Assembly: GCA_002361735.1 (NCBI GenBank)
Contig: DETS01000100.1
Coordinates: 1-23,679, forward strand
Source of the DNA: Lachnospiraceae bacterium UBA3282
Lineage (GTDB): Bacteria > Bacillota > Clostridia > Lachnospirales > Lachnospiraceae
Length of the DNA stretch: 23,679 bases
Direction: 5' to 3'
This document shows, piece by piece, positions 1 to 8,108 of this stretch (within the stretch, counting starts at the first letter, position 1; each line of letters opens with the position of its first letter). Position numbers and translations under genes: made by a program. The notes beneath the pieces are model-generated. The model searched no databases. It saw only the letters and a program-made list of their open reading frames with translations, and was not told where the DNA came from.

Positions 1-73
1 TTAAAGAAAAAATTACATTTTGTAATATTTTTACGAAAGATGAACATACTATGATAAAAAAGAGGTATGAGAG

Positions 74-1408
74 ATGAGAGATATGCTTTATCTTTTGAAT
101 ATCAGCGTGTCAGGGATTAAATGCATTAAGGACGAAGTGCGTTTGGATTTCTATAAAAAAACAGTTGATAAAAAATTTAATCCTGAAAGATATCGTGTTA
201 AGGCGATTTACGGTGAAAATGGTTCGGGGAAATCTGCGCTTATTACGGCAGTCAAGATATTTCAGGATTTGATATGGAATGATAATTATTTGGGCGAGTC
301 AAAGACGCAGGAGTTTTTAAGTGAAATTGTCAATAAGGCATTGAACATATTTTGTTTTAAGGTGGAATTTCTTATTAATATGAATAATCAAAAAACAGTA
401 TACCAGTATATGTTTCAAGTGGGCAAGGGAAAAACAGGTTTATATGAAATCCAATATGAGAGCCTGAAATGCAAGAATGGTAATTATGCAAATAACATAT
501 ATCAATCCGTTTTTGAATGTCAGGATGGAAAGCTGACCTCAATTGTCTGTACAGAGAAAGCGGCAGAGTGGTTGGAGAAGAAGACGATTAATTTATTGTC
601 GACGCATTCCTTTATATGCTTATATTCTTTAAATATTGCAGAAAATATATTTACGCAGGAGGATAATGATAAAAATCTGCTGTATTCTATGATTGCTTTC
701 TTTGTATTGGTGGTTTCCTTAAAAGTATATATTGAAGAGGAAGATCAGCACGAATTATATTTTATACAAAAAAGATTGCGGGAAAACAAGTTAGAAAAAC
801 AGAAATTTGCAGGTAAAAATTTGGGACAAGGTAATCATTTTAACCTAACATTGGATGTTAACGAAAAGTTTGTGGAGAAAAAGGATATTGATGAATATAA
901 AGCAAGAGTTGAACAGTTAACACAGTTTATTAAACTTTTTAAACCCAATCTGGTATCCATTGACGTTGATGCAAAAGAAGACGGCGAGCGTTATGTGTGC
1001 GACCTGAACCTTAATTATGGGGATTATGTAATCAATAAGGAGTTTGAGAGTACAGGGATTAAGAAGTTGATTCGATTGTTTGACTGCTTTACGGCTGCCG
1101 GCAATGGAGGGATTGTTTTTGTGGACGAGATGGACTCTAACTTGAATGATGTCTATCTGTGCAAACTGATTGAATACTTCATGTATTATGGGAAGGGTCA
1201 GCTTTGCTTTACAACGCATAATATAGATCCGATGAGTGTCTTGAAGGAAAACAAAAATTCCATAGACTTTTTATCCAGTGACAATCGTTTGATTCCATGG
1301 ACTTCCAGAGGGAATGCAACACCTGAGAACTGCTATAAAAACGGAATGATTGAGGATTTGCCGTTTAATATTGAGGCGTCGGATTTCGTGGGCATTTTGG
1401 GGGAGTAA
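74..1408 (+). CDS. AAA family ATPase (RloA/OLD/AriA-like)
   Basis: 444 aa ATPase of the SMC/OLD-like AAA type. A P-loop GENGSGKS sits at about residues 47-54. A Walker B region (GGIVFVDEMDSNLN) lies near residue 350 and is followed by the H-loop-like CFTTHN. The long insert between them is helical and variable, as in RloA, AriA and OLD relatives. The ATG at 74 has AGAGG 8 bases upstream; an in-frame ATG at 83 is an alternative. The gene is followed after 3 bases by a small RloB-like gene, so the two probably form one operon and one complex. Known relatives with such partners act in phage defence; that role here is inferred. The unit is visibly AT-rich compared with the block at 2149-9337, which fits horizontal acquisition. 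Little can be said about its promoter. Confidence 0.85.
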   Translation: MRDMLYLLNISVSGIKCIKDEVRLDFYKKTVDKKFNPERYRVKAIYGENGSGKSALITAVKIFQDLIWNDNYLGESKTQEFLSEIVNKALNIFCFKVEFLINMNNQKTVYQYMFQVGKGKTGLYEIQYESLKCKNGNYANNIYQSVFECQDGKLTSIVCTEKAAEWLEKKTINLLSTHSFICLYSLNIAENIFTQEDNDKNLLYSMIAFFVLVVSLKVYIEEEDQHELYFIQKRLRENKLEKQKFAGKNLGQGNHFNLTLDVNEKFVEKKDIDEYKARVEQLTQFIKLFKPNLVSIDVDAKEDGERYVCDLNLNYGDYVINKEFESTGIKKLIRLFDCFTAAGNGGIVFVDEMDSNLNDVYLCKLIEYFMYYGKGQLCFTTHNIDPMSVLKENKNSIDFLSSDNRLIPWTSRGNATPENCYKNGMIEDLPFNIEASDFVGILGE

Positions 1409-1411
1409 AAC

Positions 1412-1924
1412 ATGGCAATACAAATGATATTCTGTCTGGAGACAAATAAAAGGGCGGGTACAGATTATATTTATATTAGAGAAGTGTTGGATTATCTGTA
1501 TCAAATAGGAAATCAGGTCAAAATAACACCCATTTATATGGGAACAAAAACAAAGTATCAGGCAACAGGTGTTTTGAAAGAGATTGGGCAAAGGACCAGA
1601 CAATATATCCACGGAGAAACAAAGGTTATTTATTGCATTGATACGGGCGCATATGAAAAAACTGTCAAACATGCAAAAGAATTTCGAGATATTAAACAGT
1701 TTTGCGAGAAAAACAACTTTGAATTGATCTGGTTTTGTCACGATATAGAAGAGGTGTTTGTAGGCAGGCAAATTTCAGATTCCCAAAAAGTGCAAACGGC
1801 GAAAGCGTTTAGACTGAAACACGAAGTTGAAAAAGTATCTCAGGAACAATTAGCACAAGAGAACTTGAAACCATGCGCAAGTAATATATTACGTGTATTG
1901 GATCAATATCTGGAAAGAAAATAG
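1412..1924 (+). CDS. small RloB/TOPRIM-like partner of the AAA ATPase
   Basis: 170 aa protein starting 3 bases after the ATPase stop, with GGGGGAG as ribosome site. The order of elements resembles RloB-like or TOPRIM-like effectors: an N-terminal strand with Glu (FCLETNKRAGTDYIYI, compare the family's EG-TE-Y pattern), a central strand ending in Asp (VIYCIDTG), and a later FELIWFCHD segment resembling the family's cFE-W---H pattern. The catalytic pattern is looser than in typical RloB or AriB: the central motif has one Asp, not DxD. If the match is right, the ATPase would sense infection and release or activate this subunit. The gene could instead be an unrelated small partner. The stop codon lies inside a terminator stem. 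Confidence 0.6.
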   Translation: MAIQMIFCLETNKRAGTDYIYIREVLDYLYQIGNQVKITPIYMGTKTKYQATGVLKEIGQRTRQYIHGETKVIYCIDTGAYEKTVKHAKEFRDIKQFCEKNNFELIWFCHDIEEVFVGRQISDSQKVQTAKAFRLKHEVEKVSQEQLAQENLKPCASNILRVLDQYLERK

Positions 1925-1946
1925 CATCGGCAGCGGTGCTATTTTT
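1919..1946 (+). terminator. intrinsic terminator of the ATPase/RloB-like operon
   Basis: AATAGCATCG (1920-1929) pairs with CGGTGCTATT (1934-1943) with one T-G wobble, around a GCAG loop, and runs into five T residues (1942-1946). The stop codon TAG at 1922-1924 is part of the stem. It closes the two-gene unit before the signalling block. Confidence 0.8.
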
Positions 1947-1953
1947 GTTGTGC

Positions 1954-2014
1954 CTTACGATTACCTTAAGAATCCCGCCGAAACCTTTTCAGGAAACGGC
2001 AGAAAGGATATACT
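1954..2014 (+). promoter_or_regulatory. candidate promoter and regulator box for the first two-component operon
   Basis: CTTACGATTACCTTAAG at 1954-1970 contains two similar TTAC units and looks like an OmpR-type regulator site. Downstream, TATACT (2009-2014) is a good -10, with TTTTCA (1986-1991) as a 4/6 -35 at 17-bp spacing. The -35 lies in a small inverted repeat (GCCG...CGGC). The arrangement would suit autoregulation by the adjacent response regulator, but this is inferred from motif shape only. Confidence 0.4.
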
Positions 2015-2018
2015 GATG

Positions 2019-2113
2019 GTGTGAGAAGAACTTCTAATCACTCGCAGCAAGAGCTGCTTCGTGAAGAAGTTCTAAGTCTCACACAGGAGAATGCCTAAAA
2101 TGCGGCATTCTCC
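2019..2113 (+). repeat. two consecutive stem-loops in the leader of the first response-regulator gene
   Basis: Stem-loop A runs from 2019 to 2084: GTGTGAG pairs with CTCACAC, AGAACTTCT with AGAAGTTCT, CAC with GTG, and GCAGC with GCTGC around an AAGA loop. Stem-loop B runs from 2086 to 2113: GGAGAATGCC pairs perfectly with GGCATTCTCC. Neither is followed by a T-run, so they are not obvious terminators. They could be mRNA leader structure or a REP-like intergenic repeat. They lie between the candidate promoter and the start codon at 2149. Confidence 0.75.
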
Positions 2114-2148
2114 GCAGTGGTTTGAGAGTTGATATAGGAGAAAAAGCC

Positions 2149-2919
2149 ATGGATCTGTATGAACACAAAATTTTACTGGTAGATGACGAACCTGCCCTGC
2201 GCAGGATGGTCGGCGGTTTCCTCACCAAAGCGGGATTTCAAAACGTAGTCTATGCGGGAACCTGTCTTGAGGCGGAGGCTGTCTGCCGCAGGGAGGCGCC
2301 TCACCTGATCCTCTTGGATGTCATGCTGCCGGACGGGGACGGCTTTTCCCTCTTTGACAGACTGCATCGGGAGACGGCGGCGCCGGTGATCTTTCTTTCC
2401 GCACGGGATGAAGATGAGAGCAGGCTGCGCGGGCTGGGGCTGGGGGCGGACGATTATATTACGAAGCCCTTTTTGCCTGAGGAATTGATCCTGCGGGTGA
2501 CGGCGGTGCTCAAGCGGGTCTACCGGATTCGGGAAGAAAAACAGGAAGACAGAGTGATTGATTTGGGAGACTGCCGGATCAATCTGGGCAGCGGCGTGGT
2601 GCGTAGGAAGTATGCGGCAGGCAACAGTACAGACGGAGAATCAGGCGGCAACGGAGGCGGACAAAACGATGCGGCAGCCGATGATATAGAAGCCACCCTA
2701 ACAGCGAAGGAGTATGCCATCATCGAGAAGCTGGCGGAAAACCGCGGGCGGATCGTGACCATCGACGCGCTCTGCGACGCGGTCTGGCGGGAGGGGAATT
2801 ACGGCTACGAAAACACACTGATCGTTCACATTCGCAGACTGCGGGAAAAACTGGAGGAGGACCCTTCGCATCCCAAGCATCTTTTGACGGCGCGGGGACT
2901 GGGGTATAAATTGGTATGA
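2149..2919 (+). CDS. OmpR-family response regulator with an insert in its DNA-binding domain
   Basis: 256 aa from the ATG at 2149, which has AGGAG 7 bases upstream; an in-frame TTG at 2122 has no such site. The receiver domain shows acidic residues VDDE near 11-14, phospho-acceptor Asp57 (LLDVMLP) and Lys106 (ITKPF). The C-terminal winged helix is recognisable from LTAKEYAIIEKL to the end (ARGLGYKLV). Oddly, a Gly/Asn/Ser/Asp-rich stretch of roughly 25 residues (about 155-181) separates the first beta-strands of the winged-helix domain from LTAKEY, where relatives have only a few residues. The gene overlaps the following kinase gene by 4 bases, the usual cognate-pair arrangement. It probably regulates the ABC transporter downstream. 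Confidence 0.93.
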   Translation: MDLYEHKILLVDDEPALRRMVGGFLTKAGFQNVVYAGTCLEAEAVCRREAPHLILLDVMLPDGDGFSLFDRLHRETAAPVIFLSARDEDESRLRGLGLGADDYITKPFLPEELILRVTAVLKRVYRIREEKQEDRVIDLGDCRINLGSGVVRRKYAAGNSTDGESGGNGGGQNDAAADDIEATLTAKEYAIIEKLAENRGRIVTIDALCDAVWREGNYGYENTLIVHIRRLREKLEEDPSHPKHLLTARGLGYKLV

Positions 2920-4202
2920 AAAAAGAAAAGGATCATTTTTATCGTTCCCAAAAATTTATGCGGGCTTTTCAATACAGTATTTTTATGACGGTGGGCATTA
3001 CCATGCTGGTGGCTGCACTGAATCTGGGTTTTTTTATTGTGAGCCTGTATGTTTATGTGAGAGGAGATGTTTTCAGCATTGGCGGGGGAGAGGTCAGAGA
3101 AGCGCTCTCGATTACGGAGAATGGGTATATGCTTGCGGATGATATGGCGCAGAAGCTTACGGATAAGGAACAGTGGGCAATACTCCTTGACGCGGAAGGA
3201 CGGGAGTTGTGGAGCTATCGAAAGCCCGTGGAACTGCCGGATTCCTATAGCCGCGCAGATATTGCGCGCATGACCCGCTGGTATCTGGATGGGTATCCCG
3301 TGTGGCTGCGCGTGTGGGAAGATGAGATCATGGTGATGGGAGCAGGAAAGGGTACGGTATGGAAGTACCCCGTAGAGTTTCCCATTTCCTGGATGGAATA
3401 TATGAAACAGGTCGGATTTTATTATGTTCTGATCAATATTGTCTGGATTGTTTTGCTGGCGGCATTTTTTACCAGGCGGTTTATGAGAAACAGGGAGCAG
3501 GCGAGGATTGAATGGATTGCGGGTATTTCTCATGATATTCGCACGCCGCTTTCCATGGTGATGGGGTATGCCGACACTCTGGAGCAGAATGGGGAGCTTT
3601 CGGAGGAGGCAAGGCAGCAGGCGGCGGTGATTCGGCATCAAAGCATTGTGATGAAAGAGCTGATCGCGGACTTAAATCTCACCTCGCAGTTGGAATATTC
3701 CATGCAGCCGCTGCGGATGGAAAAGATACGTCCTGCGCAGGCAATCAGAAATGTGGCGGCGGCGTTTTTGAATGATGATGCAGACGGAAACTTAGAGATC
3801 GAGGTGGAAATCGATGCACAGGCGGAACAGATCATGCTGCGGGCGGACGAACAGCTCTTACAGCGCGCTTTCCGCAATTTGATCTTAAACAGCATTAAGC
3901 ACGGCGGACAGAGCGAGACTGTGGAGATTGGTATCAGGATGCAGGAGGAAAGGCGGCGATTTATAAAACCATTAAGAAATGGCGACAGATTCGTGATTTG
4001 TTTTGAAGATAACGGCGCGGGCTATTCCGAGGAGGTGCTGCGCCGACTGCGGGATAACAAAAAAAGTGATGCGAATCCAAATATCCGCGGGCTGGAAATC
4101 GTAAAAAAGATCGTGCTTGCCCACGGCGGAAAAGTACGGTTCGGGAACCGGGAGGAGGGCGGAAGTTTTTGCGAAATGCGGTTTTTCACAGTTAAGGATT
4201 AG
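2916..4202 (+). CDS. sensor histidine kinase (partner of the first regulator)
   Basis: 428 aa membrane kinase. Transmembrane helices lie at about residues 20-46 and 168-187, flanking a roughly 120-residue external domain. The phospho-acceptor is His206 in GISHDIRTPLS. The ATP-binding domain has an N box (NLILNSIKHGG) and a G1 box (FEDNGAGYS). The G2 box is degenerate: the sequence reads NPNIRGLEIVKKIV where kinases of this class usually have a GxGLGL motif. The fold ends normally (AHGGKVRFGNREEGGSFCEMRF), so the protein is full length; its kinase activity may be altered, though Gly-Leu is retained. It starts on the ATGA overlap with the regulator. It has no clear HAMP domain. Confidence 0.92.
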   Translation: MKKEKDHFYRSQKFMRAFQYSIFMTVGITMLVAALNLGFFIVSLYVYVRGDVFSIGGGEVREALSITENGYMLADDMAQKLTDKEQWAILLDAEGRELWSYRKPVELPDSYSRADIARMTRWYLDGYPVWLRVWEDEIMVMGAGKGTVWKYPVEFPISWMEYMKQVGFYYVLINIVWIVLLAAFFTRRFMRNREQARIEWIAGISHDIRTPLSMVMGYADTLEQNGELSEEARQQAAVIRHQSIVMKELIADLNLTSQLEYSMQPLRMEKIRPAQAIRNVAAAFLNDDADGNLEIEVEIDAQAEQIMLRADEQLLQRAFRNLILNSIKHGGQSETVEIGIRMQEERRRFIKPLRNGDRFVICFEDNGAGYSEEVLRRLRDNKKSDANPNIRGLEIVKKIVLAHGGKVRFGNREEGGSFCEMRFFTVKD

Positions 4203-4256
4203 TTCATAATTGCTGCATTATAATAGGATCACAATAAGGAATGGAGGAGGTAATGT

Positions 4257-6605
4257 ATGTACTTACGAATCTTGAAAAAAGATTTAAGACGTAAGAAGAC
4301 GATGAACGCCATCCTGCTGCTCTTTGTGGTCCTGGCAGCGACGTTCATTGCAAGCAGCGCGAACAATTTGATTACAGTCAGCAGCGCGCTGGACAATTTT
4401 TATGAGAAGGCGGAGGGACCCGATTACTGGTTTGTTTCCATAAACGCTGACGATGTGGAGCGGTTTCAAACATTTGCGAAGGAAAATCGATATGACTATA
4501 CGGTTTCGGAGCTGATCCAGATTGACTCCAAAAATGTTTTGGTCGAAGGCAAAAAATTTGAATACTCCAACACCCTGTGCCTGTCAACCCTTGGCGGAAG
4601 CCGTATTTTTGACAAAAACAATGAGGAAATCACTCATGTAAACGACGGTGAAGTGTGGGTCACTAATTTTATTTTTGAAAAAAATGATAATAACTTTTAT
4701 GAAGGCGCGAAAGTAAAAATCAGTCAAAACGGCGTCGAGAAAGAGTTTACGGTCAGAGGGTATACCAAGGATGCGCTCTTTGGTTCGGCAATGGTGGGTA
4801 TGACGCGGTTTCTTGTAAGCGACAACGATGCGAAACTGTTCAATAACGAGGAAAACGCTGTCGCCAATTCAGTAGAGATTCACACCAAAGACCCCGATTA
4901 CTTTGACAAATTTAACGCATTGGAACTTAACACAATTATGTCCTTCGATCGCCCGATGTTTAAGATGATCTATCTCATGGATATCTTGATTGCTGCGATT
5001 CTGTTGGTAGTGAGCGTTTGTCTGATTTTGATTTCCATGGTGATTCTACGGTTTATCATCCAATTTACAGTCACGGAAGAATTTCGTGAGATTGGCGTGA
5101 TGAAGGCAATTGGTATTCCAAACTTTGCCATACGCGGACTGTATGCCGCGAAATATTTTGCCATCGCTCTGGTCGGCACTTTGATCGGATGCACGCTGAG
5201 TTTTCCATTTAGTCGAATCATGATTCAAAGCGTGTCCAGGAAGATTGTTATTTCCGGTGAAGATAATTATCTTGTAAATATCGGTGCGGCAATTCTGGCG
5301 GGAGCGACGGTGGTATTTTTCAGTTATTTTTGCACGCGCAGAATACGAAAGTTTTCACCGATTGATGCGATCCGCAGCGGTGAAACAGGGGAGCGTTTTC
5401 GCAAAAAAAGTTTTTTGCGGCTTGGAAAGACGCATCTGCCTGTTGTGCCTTTTATGGCGTTAAACGATATCTTCAGCGGGATCAAAAGCTATGTTTCGAT
5501 GATACTTATTTTTATCCTCGGCACGCTGTTGGTCATTATCCCGGTGAACACGATCAATACGCTGCGTTCCGATGGCTTGATTACAACATTTAATATGGTC
5601 GAGAGCGATCACATTATTTCGCAGGAGCTGTTGTTTAACCCCAACGAGGATAATCAGAAAAAGGCGGAGCAAAAGTTTTCCGAAGTGCGAGAAATGTTTG
5701 CTGAAAACGGGATAGACGTGGATGTCTTTCAGGAAATTATGTTCCGCACAAATATTAAAAAGGGAGACAAGCGAACAAATTCGCTGTCATTTCAAGGCTT
5801 GGGCGGTGTAACGACGGATATGTATACCTATCTGGAAGGAACAGCGCCGCAGAATCCGCATGAGGTCGCGCTGACATATCTGACTGCAGGACAGATCGAT
5901 GCCAAAATCGGCGATGACGTGAAGATCAAGGTCGGTGAGGACACAAAAACATATACGGTCACTGCAATCTATCAGAGTATGAATAACATGGGTGAAGGCG
6001 TGCGCTTTTATCAGGACGCAAAGCTGGATTACAACTACGCGGCGGGCAGCTTTGGAATGCAGGTGAATTACAAAGACAATCCCGACAGTGCTGCTCTTGC
6101 CGAGAGAAAGGAGCTGCTGGAAGAACTTTATCCCGACGCAGATATCTACACGCCGGGCGAATATATCGGTTATATGATAGGCAATGTTGCCGAACAGCTT
6201 GACGGCATCAAGGCGTTGATCCTGGCTATCGTTCTTGGCATCAATGCGCTGGTGGCGGTGCTCATGGTAAAGAGTTTTATCACGAAAGAAAAAAGTGAAA
6301 TTGCGCTTTTAAAAGCAATTGGCTTCAAAAATACGCCGCTTACGCTGTGGCAGACAATGCGTATAGGTACGGTGTTACTCGTGTCGGTACTTGTGGGAGC
6401 GGTGAGTTCCCTGCCGCTTTCCATGCTGATCATCACGCCGATCTTCCAAATGATGGGCGCCTACAGCATAGAGTATGAAATACGCGCGGCGGAGGTCTAT
6501 CTGATGTACCCGTTGATTGTGCTTGCAGTGACGGCAGGGGCAGCGTTTGTGTCGGCGCAGGGGCTGCGGAAGATTTCTTCCGCGCAGATTTCCAACAATG
6601 AGTAA
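4257..6605 (+). CDS. FtsX-like ABC transporter permease (large, two FtsX domains)
   Basis: 782 aa permease with GGAGGAGG 6 bases before the ATG at 4257. A first transmembrane helix (about 15-37) is followed by an external domain, a group of three helices (about 240-360, including VVSVCLILISMVILRF), a linker, another helix near 410-430, a second external domain, and a final group of three helices near 655-775. Duplicated EIGVMKAIG and EIALLKAIG motifs mark the two FtsX cores. This is the MacB/BceB-like layout of permeases that move or sense peptides and lipoproteins in the cell envelope. The adjacent ATPase and the two flanking two-component systems suggest a peptide-resistance or envelope-stress module; the substrate cannot be told from sequence. 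Confidence 0.92.
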   Translation: MYLRILKKDLRRKKTMNAILLLFVVLAATFIASSANNLITVSSALDNFYEKAEGPDYWFVSINADDVERFQTFAKENRYDYTVSELIQIDSKNVLVEGKKFEYSNTLCLSTLGGSRIFDKNNEEITHVNDGEVWVTNFIFEKNDNNFYEGAKVKISQNGVEKEFTVRGYTKDALFGSAMVGMTRFLVSDNDAKLFNNEENAVANSVEIHTKDPDYFDKFNALELNTIMSFDRPMFKMIYLMDILIAAILLVVSVCLILISMVILRFIIQFTVTEEFREIGVMKAIGIPNFAIRGLYAAKYFAIALVGTLIGCTLSFPFSRIMIQSVSRKIVISGEDNYLVNIGAAILAGATVVFFSYFCTRRIRKFSPIDAIRSGETGERFRKKSFLRLGKTHLPVVPFMALNDIFSGIKSYVSMILIFILGTLLVIIPVNTINTLRSDGLITTFNMVESDHIISQELLFNPNEDNQKKAEQKFSEVREMFAENGIDVDVFQEIMFRTNIKKGDKRTNSLSFQGLGGVTTDMYTYLEGTAPQNPHEVALTYLTAGQIDAKIGDDVKIKVGEDTKTYTVTAIYQSMNNMGEGVRFYQDAKLDYNYAAGSFGMQVNYKDNPDSAALAERKELLEELYPDADIYTPGEYIGYMIGNVAEQLDGIKALILAIVLGINALVAVLMVKSFITKEKSEIALLKAIGFKNTPLTLWQTMRIGTVLLVSVLVGAVSSLPLSMLIITPIFQMMGAYSIEYEIRAAEVYLMYPLIVLAVTAGAAFVSAQGLRKISSAQISNNE

Positions 6606-6663
6606 GAGCGTTTCGCAATCGTAAAAGATAGAGTAAAATGAAAAGGAGAAAGATTAAAAAATC

Positions 6664-7428
6664 ATGACAAATATATTAGAGGTTCAGGATCTTTGTAAAA
6701 CATATGTGGTAAACAAGAGACAGAATAATGTATTGAAGAATGTCAATTTCAGCATTGACGAGGGTGAGATGGTGGCGGTCATGGGACCGTCGGGATCGGG
6801 AAAATCAACGCTTTTGTATTCCGTTTCGGGAATGGATGGTATCACGGCGGGCGAGGTGAGATTCTGCGGGAAAAGCGTGTCAAAAATGTCGCAGAAGGAA
6901 CTGGCAAAGCTTCGCCTTGACGAGATGGGCTTTATCTTTCAGCAGATGTATATGCTGAAAAACCTTTCCGTCCTCGACAATATCCTCCTCCCCGCGTGTC
7001 AGTCCGATAAGATGAAAGAATCACGGAAAGAGACGGCGCAGCGCGGTCATGCGCTGATGCGTAAGCTGGGGATCATCGACATTGCCGATAACGATATCAA
7101 CGAGGTTTCGGGCGGGCAGTTACAACGCGCGTGCATTTGCAGGAGCATGATCAATAAGCCGAAAATGATCTTTGCGGATGAGCCGACGGGCGCGCTCAAC
7201 CGCGCATCATCGGACGAGGTGATGGAGGAACTTGCGAAACTAAATAGCGAGGGAACGACTATTATGTTGGTCACGCACGACGTGAAAGTGGCGGCGAAGT
7301 GCACGAGAGTTTTGTATATTGTCGATGGAAATATACAGGGCGAATACAGACTTGAGAAATACGATAAGACGAAACTGCGCGACCGGGAGAGGGCATTGAA
7401 CGGGTGGTTGATGGAGATGGGCTTTTAG
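6664..7428 (+). CDS. ABC transporter ATP-binding protein (LolD/MacB/BceA type)
   Basis: 254 aa nucleotide-binding subunit. It has Walker A GPSGSGKST at residues 41-49, a Q-loop (FIFQQMYML), signature VSGGQLQRA, Walker B MIFADEPTGAL and an H-loop (LVTHDVK). The order and spacing match the LolD/MacB/BceA class that pairs with FtsX-type permeases, and the permease gene ends only 58 bases upstream. AGGAG precedes the ATG at 6664. It would power conformational change in the permease at the cytoplasmic face of the membrane. The tail after the H-loop (about 50 residues) is basic and slightly longer than in minimal LolD. The following regulator gene begins 17 bases after the stop. Confidence 0.95.
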   Translation: MTNILEVQDLCKTYVVNKRQNNVLKNVNFSIDEGEMVAVMGPSGSGKSTLLYSVSGMDGITAGEVRFCGKSVSKMSQKELAKLRLDEMGFIFQQMYMLKNLSVLDNILLPACQSDKMKESRKETAQRGHALMRKLGIIDIADNDINEVSGGQLQRACICRSMINKPKMIFADEPTGALNRASSDEVMEELAKLNSEGTTIMLVTHDVKVAAKCTRVLYIVDGNIQGEYRLEKYDKTKLRDRERALNGWLMEMGF

Positions 7429-7445
7429 GTGTTGGAGGGAACGAT

Positions 7446-8108
7446 TTGATAGATATTTTGATTGTGGAAGATAATAAGGAGCTGGCGGATGTGCTGTGCG
7501 ATTTTCTGCGCGCGGAACAGTACACGGTGTCCATTGCTCAAAATGCGGAAAAGGGTCTTGCGCTGTATGAAAAATACGGCGCAAGGCTTGTCGTACTGGA
7601 TCTCATGCTGCCGGGGAAAGACGGGTATTATGTACTTGAAAAGGTGCGCGGGGGAAGCAATACGCCCGTGCTCATTGTCAGTGCGAAAACCGCAAAAGAT
7701 GATAAGCTGACGGGGCTGGACCTCGGCGCGGATGATTATATTGAAAAGCCGTATGATATTGATATCATGCTGGCAAAAATACGTGGAATTTTCAAACGAC
7801 GGTATTCGCTGGATGAGCTGATCGACGGTAATCTGCGGATCAATAAGAGTAACAGGACGATCATAAAAGGCGATACGGAAATGGAAATGACAGGCAAGGA
7901 ATTTGAACTGCTTACCCTGCTGATCGAGAATAGGGGGCGGACGCTCTCAAAGGAATATCTCTTTAATACCATTTGGGGCAGCGACAGCGATTCCGAACAG
8001 CAGACGCTTACTGTTCACATCAAACGCCTGCGCGAGAAAATTGAGAAAGATCCTAAAAAGCCGCAGAAAATTGTAACGGTGTGGGGCGTGGGGTATAAAT
8101 ATTTATGA
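7446..8108 (+). CDS. OmpR-family response regulator (second system)
   Basis: 220 aa when started at the TTG at 7446, which has GGAGGG about 5 bases upstream and lies just after the ATPase stop. A longer reading from 7404 would overlap the ATPase coding region and adds no conserved sequence. The receiver has VEDN near residues 7-10, phospho-acceptor Asp52 (VVLDLMLPGKDG) and Lys101 (IEKPYD). The winged helix is complete (MTGKEFELLTLL to GVGYKYL). The gene overlaps the next kinase gene by 4 bases. It belongs to the VanR/BceR-like class often linked to FtsX-type transporters. Confidence 0.93.
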   Translation: MIDILIVEDNKELADVLCDFLRAEQYTVSIAQNAEKGLALYEKYGARLVVLDLMLPGKDGYYVLEKVRGGSNTPVLIVSAKTAKDDKLTGLDLGADDYIEKPYDIDIMLAKIRGIFKRRYSLDELIDGNLRINKSNRTIIKGDTEMEMTGKEFELLTLLIENRGRTLSKEYLFNTIWGSDSDSEQQTLTVHIKRLREKIEKDPKKPQKIVTVWGVGYKYL

